From: Dyadobacter sediminis
Lineage (GTDB): Bacteria > Bacteroidota > Bacteroidia > Cytophagales > Spirosomataceae
Direction: 5' to 3'
Length of the DNA: 64,000 bases
NCBI RefSeq assembly: GCF_005860765.1
Contig: NZ_VCEI01000029.1
Coordinates: 186,001-250,000, forward strand
The notes beneath the pieces were generated by a model. That model made no database searches, was not told the origin of the DNA, and saw nothing but the letters and a program-made list of their open reading frames with translations. Made by a program: the position numbers and the translations under genes. This document shows, piece by piece, positions 18,221-26,282 of this stretch. Each line of letters opens with the position of its first letter. Within the stretch, counting starts at the first letter, position 1.

Positions 18221-18362
18221 TTACTTTAATATTAGTGAACATGCCTGCCTAACAAAATCATATGGCCGGTTAAATTTCAATGCCATAATTCTGTAAACAA
18301 TTGTAAAATTAGTTACATCAAACAGCTAAAATAAAACATTTTCACCTACTTTTTAAAGTTAT

Positions 18363-18950
18363 TCATTGAAAGAGGAGTGCTTCGTAATACTTTCTTTTCA
18401 GCTTTTCGCGTGATCGCATCAGCCGCATTTTTACAGCACTTTCGGTCAGCTTGAATGTTTTTGCAATGTCCCGGATGCTCAGATCGTCCATATATTTCAT
18501 GAACAACAACGCTTTATCATCCAGAGTCAGCTGGTCCAGAGCATGTTTGAGGCTTTGCATATTTACTTCATCTGCTTCAAAGACGGCCAGTATATCATAG
18601 TCATCAACGAGATCGGCTGTTTCTTCGTACACAGTCACAACCCTCTTTTTGTTGGAGCGCAGCAGATCCATACAGTGGTTGTAAGTAATTGAAAACAGCC
18701 AAGTTGAGAATTTGGCATCTTCCTTAAACGTATCCATTTTGAATATCAGTTTAAGAAAAACATCATGGGTAAGATCTTCGGCCTTGGAAGCGTCCTTGAT
18801 CAGGGAAAGGCACTTTTGATACACTTTAAAGGAGTATCTTTCATAAAGCTTTTCAAAATAACGATTGTCCTGCGATTCGAGGAAAAGCTTGACTAACTCT
18901 TCATCCGTTGAATTATGCCGTGCATAATTATCTAATTGGGATTTAACCAT
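18363..18950 (-). CDS. ECF-type RNA polymerase sigma factor
   Basis: About 195 residues with sigma region 2 (FEKLYERYSFKVYQKCLSLIKDASKAEDLTHDVFLKLI, then FSTWLFSITYNHCMDLLR) and region 4 (LDQLTLDDKALLFMKYMDDLSIRDIAKTFKLTESAVKMRLMRSREKLKRK). The ATG at 18948-18950 (MVKSQLDN) is preferred: the upstream in-frame ATG at 19028 lies inside the tsf terminator. No anti-sigma gene follows. The downstream gene is the DUF3078 protein, 142 bases away. It probably directs a small envelope or stress regulon, but the signal cannot be read from the sequence. Confidence 0.9.
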   Translation of the reverse strand: MVKSQLDNYARHNSTDEELVKLFLESQDNRYFEKLYERYSFKVYQKCLSLIKDASKAEDLTHDVFLKLIFKMDTFKEDAKFSTWLFSITYNHCMDLLRSNKKRVVTVYEETADLVDDYDILAVFEADEVNMQSLKHALDQLTLDDKALLFMKYMDDLSIRDIAKTFKLTESAVKMRLMRSREKLKRKYYEALLFQ

Positions 18951-19024
18951 TCTGATTTCACAATGTCGCCGATAGTGTGTGTTCAAAAAATTAACCGGAA
19001 TTAATTTTTTGTAAATATTAAAAA

Positions 19025-19060
19025 ACAACGCCTGGTATACAAGCAGATACCAGGCGTTGT
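19025..19060 (-). terminator. Terminator after tsf
   Basis: Perfect 14 bp inverted repeat (19025-19038 with 19047-19060, 8-base loop), followed on the minus strand by a run of T. It closes the ribosomal block. Confidence 0.85.
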
Positions 19061-19086
19061 CAATATTATTTTGTTATGCGCAATTA

Positions 19087-19923
19087 CTATGCACCAATTG
19101 CTACACGCTTGAAGGATTTAACCGTAAGTCCTTTTGCAGTTTTTTCTAGTAACTGGCGGATGGTTAATGAAGAATCTTTTACAAATTCCTGGTTCAAAAG
19201 TGTATTGTCTTTGTAGAACTTCTGAAGTTTTCCCTGAGCAATTTTCTCAAGCATTGCTTCCGGCTTGCCTTCTGCTCTTGCCTGCTCTTTTCCGACTTCG
19301 ATTTCACGTTCAACCGTTACAGAATCCACTTCATCTTTATCCAGTGCAATCGGCTTCATCGCGGCAATCTGCATGGCAACGTCCTTACCAAGTTCGTTAA
19401 CATCAGTTCCGTTTACTCCGGTAAATGCGACAAGCACACCCAGTTTGCCATTGGAGTGGATGTATGGAACAACCTGATCAGCCGTAACATTTTCGTAAGC
19501 AGTAATTTCGAGTTTTTCACCCAGTTTGCCTACAAGGTCAACGATATGCTCGCTTACCGGACGGCCATCGGCCAATGTAGCGGACAATAAAGCTTCTTTA
19601 TCCGCAATGTTATCAGCTACGGCTTTATCCAAAATGCTTTGTGCAAGATTTTTGAAATCCTCAACATTGGAAACAGGTTCCGTTTCACAGGCCAGAGCGA
19701 TCAGTTTTCCGTTTGTTCCGTCTTCACTGATTTTTACGAGTACAGTTCCTTCTGAAACAGCGTTATCTGCGCGCTTTGCAGCTACTTTCTGACCTTGTTT
19801 ACGTAGGATATCAACAGCATTGTCAAAATCGCCATCAGCTTCCTGAAGTGCTTTTTTGCAATCCATCATGCCCGCGCCAGTCATCTGGCGGAGTTTGTTT
19901 ACGTCTTGAGCGGTAATTGCCAT
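19087..19923 (-). CDS. tsf: Elongation factor Ts
   Basis: A 278-residue nucleotide exchange factor for EF-Tu, close to the 283 of E. coli. The N-terminal UBA-like domain reads VNKLRQMTGAGMMDCKKALQEADGDFDNAVDILRKQG, the family signature. The core follows with IHSNGKLGVLVAF and DVAMQIAAMKP. It follows rpsB by 181 bases, a gap that holds a strong hairpin (20022-20051), so expression relative to rpsB may be reduced or it may have a separate promoter. Confidence 0.97.
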   Translation of the reverse strand: MAITAQDVNKLRQMTGAGMMDCKKALQEADGDFDNAVDILRKQGQKVAAKRADNAVSEGTVLVKISEDGTNGKLIALACETEPVSNVEDFKNLAQSILDKAVADNIADKEALLSATLADGRPVSEHIVDLVGKLGEKLEITAYENVTADQVVPYIHSNGKLGVLVAFTGVNGTDVNELGKDVAMQIAAMKPIALDKDEVDSVTVEREIEVGKEQARAEGKPEAMLEKIAQGKLQKFYKDNTLLNQEFVKDSSLTIRQLLEKTAKGLTVKSFKRVAIGA

Positions 19924-20021
19924 GATTTGGTTAAATATGATTTATTAATGTTTGATAGAAAAGACCGGAGTTACCCATTTTTGAACAGCTCTGATCAGTT
20001 TCCGGTTGAATTAAAAAAACT

Positions 20022-20051
20022 GTAGCCCATAGCAAAAAGGCTATGGGCTAC
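20022..20051 (-). terminator. Hairpin terminator or attenuator between rpsB and tsf
   Basis: Perfect 11 bp stem (GTAGCCCATAG / CTATGGGCTAC, 8-base A-rich loop), followed on the minus strand by seven T. It would end the rplM-rpsI-rpsB transcript before tsf unless read through. Confidence 0.8.
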
Positions 20052-20104
20052 TTTTATCTGTTCAGACAGGAAAGGTTGCTGGAACCAAGTCCATATCGCC
20101 CTGA

Positions 20105-20950
20105 TTATTCTTCAGTATTTTCAGCTACGCTTGTTTCTTCAGCCGCATTTGTTTCAACAGCTATTTGCGTACGAAGTGCAGGGGCTGCTTCTTCATTGCC
20201 TCTGTCCACCTGACGTTTAGCTTCTTCTTCCTCTACAAGGCGCTGATCGTCTTTATCTTGCTTGCGTTCCATCAAACCTTCCTCGATCGCTTTTCCGATT
20301 GCCAGTGTGATCAATGAAATTGCTTTGTAAGCATCGTCATTGCTCGGAATAGGAAAATCAACCAGTTCAGGATTTGAATTTGTATCGCAGATTGCAAAAA
20401 TTGGAATGTTCAGTCTTTTTGCTTCTGCAACCGCAATGTGCTCGCGTTTTACATCAACGATGAAAAGTGCGGCAGGAAGACGAGTAAGGTCAGCTACACC
20501 ACCTAGTACTCTTTCCAGCTTGTCCTTTTCACGTGTAAGCATCAGGCGTTCTCTCTTCGCTATGTTGTTAACCGTGGTTTCGTCTTTCAGCATCTTCTCA
20601 AGAGTCTGCATTTTTTTCAAAGACTTGCGAATTGTGCCAAAGTTTGTAAGCATACCACCTAACCAACGATCAGTTACATAAGGCATTTTAAGGCGTTTTG
20701 CCTCTTCCGTTACGATTTCCTGCGCTTGTTTTTTAGTAGCAACAAACATGATCTTACGTCCTGAACGAACGATCTGCTTCAGTGCGGCTTCTGCCTGATC
20801 GATGCAGTTAAGGGTTTTGTTCAGGTCAATGATGTGGATTCCGTTTTTCTCCATGAAGATGTATGGAGCCATACGTGGATCCCACTTGCGGGTAAGGTGA
20901 CCAAAGTGTACACCTGCATCCAATAGTTCTTTATATTCTATTTGTGCCAT
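20105..20950 (-). CDS. rpsB: 30S ribosomal protein S2
   Basis: A 281-residue ribosomal protein. Typical segments are LLDAGVHFGHLTRKWDPRMAPYIF (10-33), IHIIDLNKT, VTDRWLGGMLTNFGTIRKSL (about 96-115) and VDFPIPSNDDAYKAISLI. After the conserved core it has an acidic tail of about 50 residues (DDQRLVEEEEAKRQ ... SVAENTEE) not present in the 241-residue E. coli protein. It follows rpsI by 88 bases. Confidence 0.97.
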   Translation of the reverse strand: MAQIEYKELLDAGVHFGHLTRKWDPRMAPYIFMEKNGIHIIDLNKTLNCIDQAEAALKQIVRSGRKIMFVATKKQAQEIVTEEAKRLKMPYVTDRWLGGMLTNFGTIRKSLKKMQTLEKMLKDETTVNNIAKRERLMLTREKDKLERVLGGVADLTRLPAALFIVDVKREHIAVAEAKRLNIPIFAICDTNSNPELVDFPIPSNDDAYKAISLITLAIGKAIEEGLMERKQDKDDQRLVEEEEAKRQVDRGNEEAAPALRTQIAVETNAAEETSVAENTEE

Positions 20951-21038
20951 TACAGATTAATGTTTTGAAAAAATGTCTTAATGAAATTACGCAGCACAGC
21001 ACATCGGGCACGATAAGTACTGTCTGGACATTTGCATA

Positions 21039-21425
21039 TTAACGTTTCGAGAACTGGAATCTCTTACGAGCCTTAGCACGGCCGTATTTCTTACGTTCCA
21101 CCATACGCGGGTCACGTGTAAGAAATCCTTCTTTTTTCAAAGCGCCACGGAATTCTCCGTTATATTCGCAAAGTGCACGGGAAACTGCCATACGGATTGC
21201 TTCTGCCTGACCCGTAATTCCGCCGCCTCTTACATTTACTTTAAGATCGTAACCATTTCCTCCGCTGATCACAGCAAAAGGTTGCTGAAGAACAATCTGG
21301 TGAACTTCAAATGGAAAGTATTCTTTGTAATCGCGTCCGTTTACTTTGATATCTCCTTTACCCGGCGTCATGTAGATACGGGCTACGGCTGTTTTTCTTC
21401 TGCCTATTGTGTTGATCACTTCCAT
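21039..21425 (-). CDS. rpsI: 30S ribosomal protein S9
   Basis: A 128-residue protein matching the usual S9 length. It begins MEVINTIGRRKTAVARIYM and ends in the invariant RKKYGRAKARKRFQFSKR tail, which reaches the P-site tRNA. The middle has VRGGGITGQAEAIRMAVSRAL. It follows rplM by three bases, so the two are translationally close. Confidence 0.98.
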   Translation of the reverse strand: MEVINTIGRRKTAVARIYMTPGKGDIKVNGRDYKEYFPFEVHQIVLQQPFAVISGGNGYDLKVNVRGGGITGQAEAIRMAVSRALCEYNGEFRGALKKEGFLTRDPRMVERKKYGRAKARKRFQFSKR

Positions 21426-21428
21426 GAA

Positions 21429-21881
21429 TTACAACTTGATTTCTTTTGGTTGCTGAGCGCTGTGCGGGTGTGTTGCATCAGCATAAACAAACAGATTTGT
21501 AAATAAACGACGTCCCAAACGGTTCTTTGGAAGCATGCCTCTTACGGCTTTCTCGATTACACGACCCGGGTGTTTTTCGAGCAACTCGCGAGGAGTCTGA
21601 AAACGCTGACCTCCTGGATAACCTGTATGGCGAACATAAATCTTGTCCGTCATTTTCTTTCCTGTCAACTTGATTTTATCGGCGTTGATAATGATAACAT
21701 TATCACCACAGTCCACATGAGGAGTGTAACTTGCCTTGTGTTTGCCTCTGATAATTTTCGCAACTTCACTGGCCAGACGACCTAAAATTGCATCCTGAGC
21801 ATCCACAACAACCCACTCCTTGTTCACTGTGTTTTTGTTCGCCGAGATGGTTTTGTAGCTTAACGTATCCACGATTAACAA
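21429..21881 (-). CDS. rplM: 50S ribosomal protein L13
   Basis: A 150-residue protein with the L13 landmarks WVVVDAQDAILGRLASEVAKIIRGKHK, DCGDNVIIINADKI, YVRHTGYPGGQR and VRGMLPKNRLGRRLFTNLFVY. The chosen start MLIVDTLSYKT could be shortened by a few residues, since many relatives begin at MDTLSYKT. It opens the operon and has the best promoter match in the window. Confidence 0.97.
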   Translation of the reverse strand: MLIVDTLSYKTISANKNTVNKEWVVVDAQDAILGRLASEVAKIIRGKHKASYTPHVDCGDNVIIINADKIKLTGKKMTDKIYVRHTGYPGGQRFQTPRELLEKHPGRVIEKAVRGMLPKNRLGRRLFTNLFVYADATHPHSAQQPKEIKL

Positions 21882-21944
21882 AAATTTTAATTGATTTTCA
21901 ATATATTACACTGTAACAAGACAGTCCATCGCAAAATGGGAGTG

Positions 21945-21975
21945 CAAATATAGAGTTTAACAAATTGAATTACAA
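21945..21975 (-). promoter_or_regulatory. Predicted promoter of rplM-rpsI-rpsB
   Basis: Minus strand TTG (21973-21975), a 20-base spacer and TATATTTG (21945-21952): a full match to the Bacteroidetes -33/-7 consensus. Transcription would begin near 21940, giving a leader of about 60 bases. Confidence 0.65.
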
Positions 21976-22106
21976 GTATGTTAAGAAATTCTGTCAAACC
22001 ATAGTGCCGCAAATGCTTACTTTCCCGGCCAGATTACCTTTTCAAAAACCCAAATTACATGTGCAGACTTTACAGCAGTCCTGAACCAAAAACTTCCTTA
22101 ACCTTT

Positions 22107-22808
22107 ATGAAACCGTTCACTGTCATTCTTTTTCTGATGCTATGCAGCGTTCCTGCAAAATCGCAAGGCTTTGAAATGCTGTCCTTCAAACCGCTTTTCA
22201 ATGGCAAAAACCTGAAAGGCTGGATTGATGTAAATACTTCCAAAGAAACCTGGAAAGTGAAAAAAGGTACGCTTGTATGTTCCGGAAAACCGATCGGTGT
22301 CATGCGTACAGAAAGGCAGTACGAGAATTTCATTCTGGAAATTGAATGGAAACACATGGAGGCAGGCGGCAATTCAGGCGTTTTTGTATGGAGCGAAGGT
22401 ACGCCTTTTGAAAATGACCCGTTAACAAAAGCCATCGAAGTACAAATGCTAGAACTGGACTGGGCCAATCAGCATAATGCAACGGATGCTTATGTGCATG
22501 GCGAACTGTTCCCGACGATGGGCATGAAAGCCATTCCTGATAATCCAAGAGGAACCCGCAGCAAATCCATTGAAAAAAGATGCTAGGGCAAAGGTGAATG
22601 GAACAAATACGTCGTCGTATGCGTGGACGGAATGGTAAAATTATCCGTTAATGGAAAATTTGTAAACGGGCTGCGCGGTTCCGAACGCAAAAGAGGTTAC
22701 ATATGCCTTGAAGCAGAAGGCGCCGAAATCCATTTTCGCAATATCCGGATTCTCGAACTGCCGGACGGTGTAACAAGCCCGGAACAAATTGCTCCGTTGG
22801 TAAATTGA
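22107..22808 (+). pseudogene. DUF1080 (3-keto-disaccharide hydrolase-like) gene interrupted by an in-frame amber codon
   Basis: The frame starting at 22107 ([20 protein letters not shown], a signal peptide) encodes a DUF1080 protein: [17 protein letters not shown], then [22 protein letters not shown]. At 22584-22586 a TAG stops it after SIEKRC. The same frame then continues without a break as [28 protein letters not shown] to a second stop at 22808, completing the concanavalin-like fold. One base change (for example AAG to TAG) explains it. The restored protein would be about 233 residues. Members bind or cleave sugars in the periplasm. Either a true pseudogene, a sequencing error or readthrough; inactivation is the simplest reading. 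Confidence 0.85.
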
Positions 22809-22860
22809 TTTGCAAAATTGATTTTCTGATCTAACTTAGAGCTGTTATAAACCCTTTTAC

Positions 22861-23664
22861 ATGAAAATCTCCTTTGTTGGTTCAGGAAATGTCGCCTGGC
22901 ACCTTGCTCAGGCTTTTGAAGATGCCGGTCACTGGATTTGCGAAGTTTACAGCCGTGACACCCAAAAAGCCCGTCAGCTTGCTTCATATTTGTATGACAC
23001 CGACATTCAGCCGGACCTTAATTTCTCTGAAAGTGAAGCGGAACTGATCGTCATTGCCGTAAGCGACGATACCATCGAAAGCATCATTGAACGCATTGTG
23101 CTGCCCGAAGGCGTTATCCTTGTTCATACTTCCGGAACCCGTTCCCTGGCGGAATTTCAGAAACTGGTTGAGATTTACAGCGATGTATACGTTCACACCG
23201 GCGTTTTTTACCCGCTTCAAACTTTTACAAAAGAGGTGGAGATGGACTATAAAGAACTGCCTTTTTGCATTGAGTCCAAAAACGAACTTATTGAAAACAA
23301 GCTTATTCAACTGGCGCAGACAGTAAGCAACAATGTAAACCGGATGGATTCGGATGAAAGGTTCATACTGCATGTCGCGGCCGTTTTTGCAAGCAACTTC
23401 ACCAATCATCTCCTGACCATTTCTCATTGCCTGCTGGAAAAAGAACAACTGAAATTCGATCTGCTTAAACCACTTATTCAGACAACATTCCGGAAAGCAT
23501 TAGAATCGGACGATCCGTCACTCGGACAAACCGGCCCTGCAAAGCGTGGCGACTGGAAAACCACCGGAAGGCATCTGGAATATCTGCAGGAAACCGATGA
23601 GGACTGGACTGAAATTTACAGGCTTCTTACCGATAAAATCAGGAATTTCTATATTTCTAAATGA
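22861..23664 (+). CDS. Rossmann-fold protein with DUF2520 domain
   Basis: A 267-residue protein. The N-terminal half is an NAD(P)-binding Rossmann domain (MKISFVGSGNVAWHLAQAF, with GSGNVA as the dinucleotide loop; VIAVSDDTIE). The C-terminal half (from about 130) is the DUF2520 helical domain with VHTGVFYPLQTFTKE, AAVFASNFTNHL and LGQTGPAKRGDWKT. The architecture resembles ketopantoate reductase and P5C reductase relatives, but the reaction is unknown. It is followed 63 bases later by a KdsC-like phosphatase, a frequent pairing in Bacteroidetes. Confidence 0.88.
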   Translation: MKISFVGSGNVAWHLAQAFEDAGHWICEVYSRDTQKARQLASYLYDTDIQPDLNFSESEAELIVIAVSDDTIESIIERIVLPEGVILVHTSGTRSLAEFQKLVEIYSDVYVHTGVFYPLQTFTKEVEMDYKELPFCIESKNELIENKLIQLAQTVSNNVNRMDSDERFILHVAAVFASNFTNHLLTISHCLLEKEQLKFDLLKPLIQTTFRKALESDDPSLGQTGPAKRGDWKTTGRHLEYLQETDEDWTEIYRLLTDKIRNFYISK

Positions 23665-23727
23665 TCCTAAGGCTGCGGTCCGGAAAAAAGTTAGGCTATC
23701 TTTGCAGAATTCATCATTTGGTTGGTC

Positions 23728-24258
23728 ATGGATTCTACATTAACGGATCGCTTCAGGCGCATTACTACTTTTATATTTGATATCGATGGCGTCATGACGG
23801 ACGGAAGCGTTATTGCGCTTGAAACCGGTGAACAGCCGCGTACTTTTAATGTCAGAGACGGCTATGGTATCAACCGTGCCGTCAGACTTGGTTACCGCGT
23901 TGCAATTATTTCTGCCCAAAATCAGGTTGGTGTTCGCAAGCGTCTCGAATATCTTGGCGTTACGGATATTTTCATAGGAACTTCTCCGGATGGAAAATTG
24001 CCGATTTTTAAAAAATACCTCGCAGAAACCGGCATTACTGAAGATGAAATTGTTTTCATGGGCGATGACCTGCCCGACTATGAAGTAATGCAGACCGGTG
24101 TTCTCAAAGCTTGTCCGGCTGATTCTGTTGATGAAATTCTTGAACTTGCCGATTACATTTCTTCGAAAAATGGCGGTCACGGCGCAGTCCGCGATCTGAT
24201 CGAACAGGTGATGAAAGCGCAGGGCAGATGGATGACATGGTTTGATCAGGCAAAGTAA
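23728..24258 (+). CDS. kdsC: HAD phosphatase, KdsC-like (3-deoxy-D-manno-octulosonate 8-phosphate phosphatase)
   Basis: About 176 residues (start MDSTLTDRF). The HAD nucleophile motif is FDIDGVMTDGS with Asp18 and Asp20; motif II is IISAQ, motif III has DGKLPIFKKYL, and motif IV is FMGDDLPDYEVM. There is no cap insertion, as in the tetrameric KdsC/YrbI group. It would release Kdo from Kdo-8-phosphate for LPS core synthesis. Relatives can act on other 2-keto sugar phosphates such as KDN-9-P, so the substrate is likely but not proven. Confidence 0.82.
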   Translation: MDSTLTDRFRRITTFIFDIDGVMTDGSVIALETGEQPRTFNVRDGYGINRAVRLGYRVAIISAQNQVGVRKRLEYLGVTDIFIGTSPDGKLPIFKKYLAETGITEDEIVFMGDDLPDYEVMQTGVLKACPADSVDEILELADYISSKNGGHGAVRDLIEQVMKAQGRWMTWFDQAK

Positions 24259-24279
24259 GCAGCAATTGAAAGCGGATTA

Positions 24280-25395
24280 GTGGAAAAAAAGCGTTACTTC
24301 CCAAACCTGAACGGCATACGCTGCATTGCAGCTTTTCTGGTCATTTTCCATCATCTGGAACAGGCCAAGCATGCAATGGGAATTTATAATTTGTACGAAA
24401 TTGCTCTTGTTCAGCATGCCGGACGACTTGGGGTCGGGCTTTTCTTTGTGCTGAGCGGTTTCCTGATCACCTATTTGCTGCTGGAAGAAAAAGGCCGGTT
24501 TGGAAATGTGGATACAGGAAAATTTTACCTGCGCAGGGTTTTCCGGATCTGGCCAATCTATTTTCTGATCGTCTTCTTGTCCTTTTTTGTATTTCCGCAC
24601 ATTGATTTACTTGCTTTTCCCGGAACAGACGAAAAACTGCAAACCCACGTTACCGAACGCCTCACCCTGCTTTTCCTCGTGTTGCCCAACTTTGCTTTTG
24701 TGCTTTACGATCTTCCTTACTGGTGCGCGCAAACATGGTCAATCGGCGTGGAGGAGCAATTTTACTACTTATGGCCATGGCTGATCAAATATCCCAAAAA
24801 GCGCATTTTTATCCTGCTGCTGTTTCTGGCAATTACTGCAGGGCTTTTGTATCTGGGATTACAGCTTGTGCATGTTCCTGAACAAACGCAAAATGCCATG
24901 ATCAGTACATTTCTGGGTCAGTTCAGAATACAGACCATGGCGTTGGGCGGATTTTGCGCATGGCTTGTCTACAATCGCAAAATGCGCTTTCTGGAATTTA
25001 TTTTCAGAAAAGACATCCAGATTGCAGCTTATGGTATGCTTGCCGTTCTGTTCTTTTCAGGACTTCATTTTTTCGGTTTTCTGGAAGTTTACGCCTTTTT
25101 CTTTGCCTTTTTTGTGCTGAATGTTTCCTGCAATAAAAACACGATTGTGAGTCTGGAAAATCCGGTTATGAATCATCTCGGTAAAATATCGTACGGACTT
25201 TACATTTATCATGTTTTCGTCATTGTTCTAATCATCAACTTTTCAAAGCGCTATTTTCCTGATTTTACCGGAATTTATTATCAGATCGGGCTGTATATTT
25301 TAAGCTTTGCCGGATCTGTTCTGGTCGCTTCATTTTCTTATTTTTTCCTTGAAAAACCGTTGCTGGCATTTAAAGACAAACGGTTCGGACGTTGA
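24280..25395 (+). CDS. Membrane acyltransferase (acyltransferase 3/OafA family)
   Basis: A 371-residue polytopic protein with about ten membrane segments. It starts at a GTG, since no ATG fits before the conserved N-terminus YFPNLNGIRCIAAFLVIFHHLEQAKH, where His residues of the catalytic FHH motif stand. The second family motif, RRVFRIWPIYFLIVF, and the third, WSIGVEEQFYYLWPW, are present. Such enzymes O-acylate surface sugars such as O-antigen or peptidoglycan. It follows the kdsC-like gene by 21 bases, which suggests an envelope sugar substrate. Confidence 0.9.
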   Translation: MEKKRYFPNLNGIRCIAAFLVIFHHLEQAKHAMGIYNLYEIALVQHAGRLGVGLFFVLSGFLITYLLLEEKGRFGNVDTGKFYLRRVFRIWPIYFLIVFLSFFVFPHIDLLAFPGTDEKLQTHVTERLTLLFLVLPNFAFVLYDLPYWCAQTWSIGVEEQFYYLWPWLIKYPKKRIFILLLFLAITAGLLYLGLQLVHVPEQTQNAMISTFLGQFRIQTMALGGFCAWLVYNRKMRFLEFIFRKDIQIAAYGMLAVLFFSGLHFFGFLEVYAFFFAFFVLNVSCNKNTIVSLENPVMNHLGKISYGLYIYHVFVIVLIINFSKRYFPDFTGIYYQIGLYILSFAGSVLVASFSYFFLEKPLLAFKDKRFGR

Positions 25396-25397
25396 AT

Positions 25398-26237
25398 TCA
25401 GAATGCATTCTTGTTTACATCCGGAAGCTGTGACATCGTATAAAATTTCAGATTCCGGCGTTGGGCTTCTTTAAGGATTTTTTCTAAAAAACGTACATCA
25501 AATCCATATTCTCCGTTTTGCGGCGCCGAATGCAAAGGCGCATGCCCGAACAGCATTAAAGCCGAATTGGTCTGCTTTGCTTTTTCAATGGCTTCATTCA
25601 TTTCTTCTTCCTTCAACTCGGCGTCCGTATCAATCAGAAGGGCGTCCACTTTCCGCTCATGCCCGAAAGGATAAAATATCCAGCTCATGATTCTTGGAGC
25701 CAGCGTATAAACCGGAATCCCGTATAATTTCCGCCTGGAAATGGCCACGTCCCGAAGTATCTTAAAACCATTGGCAAACAAAACAGAATCCGCTTCATCA
25801 TTATGATTGCCGCCCGGATGTGCATAGGATTTCGGGTAAAAGCCGGCTTCCGATAAATAGTTCAGACCGGGAAAAAGCTCCGTTTCAGCAAACTTTTGCG
25901 GACCCAGTGATGCAATAAGTTCCGTAGACTTCCCATGAATGGTTCCGTGAAAGCCAATTTCATGACCGTCTTCCTGCAATGCTTTTAATTGACGGATTTC
26001 TTCTTCCGTCAGGCTTTTTCCACAGGTAATAAAAAAAGTAACCTTTGCATTGTATTTCCGGAACAAAGGCCGCAAATCATGCCATTCATTGATAAAATGA
26101 TCATCAAAAGAAATGGCTATTCCACTGTTTTCATGATTTTCCGAACTTTCCCGGCAGGAAATCAGAAATATGCTCATGAACAAAAAACTTGTTTTCCAGA
26201 AATACAGGAACCCTGGCCTTGTCGTTGAATATTCCAA
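25398..26237 (-). CDS. Polysaccharide deacetylase lipoprotein (NodB-like)
   Basis: A 279-residue lipoprotein: a signal segment ends in the lipobox LISC (Cys28). The NodB fold follows with motif 1 ISFDDHFINEW (Asp-Asp), motif 2 FHGTIHG, containing the two metal-binding His, and motif 3 YAHPGGNHND, then late LFGHAPLH. These metal ligands suggest a working deacetylase or related amidohydrolase on the cell surface or periplasm. Substrate unknown; family members act on chitin, peptidoglycan or exopolysaccharide. It converges with the acyltransferase, two bases apart. Confidence 0.85.
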   Translation of the reverse strand: MEYSTTRPGFLYFWKTSFLFMSIFLISCRESSENHENSGIAISFDDHFINEWHDLRPLFRKYNAKVTFFITCGKSLTEEEIRQLKALQEDGHEIGFHGTIHGKSTELIASLGPQKFAETELFPGLNYLSEAGFYPKSYAHPGGNHNDEADSVLFANGFKILRDVAISRRKLYGIPVYTLAPRIMSWIFYPFGHERKVDALLIDTDAELKEEEMNEAIEKAKQTNSALMLFGHAPLHSAPQNGEYGFDVRFLEKILKEAQRRNLKFYTMSQLPDVNKNAF

Positions 26238-26282
26238 TACTTAGCGGACGAAATGTTAATTTCGCTAAATTAATTACACAAA

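Noticed and set aside
22584..22586. Amber codon as a pyrrolysine codon
   Set aside because: No pyl genes or methylamine enzymes are seen, the family is a sugar-active fold, and relatives have an ordinary residue there.
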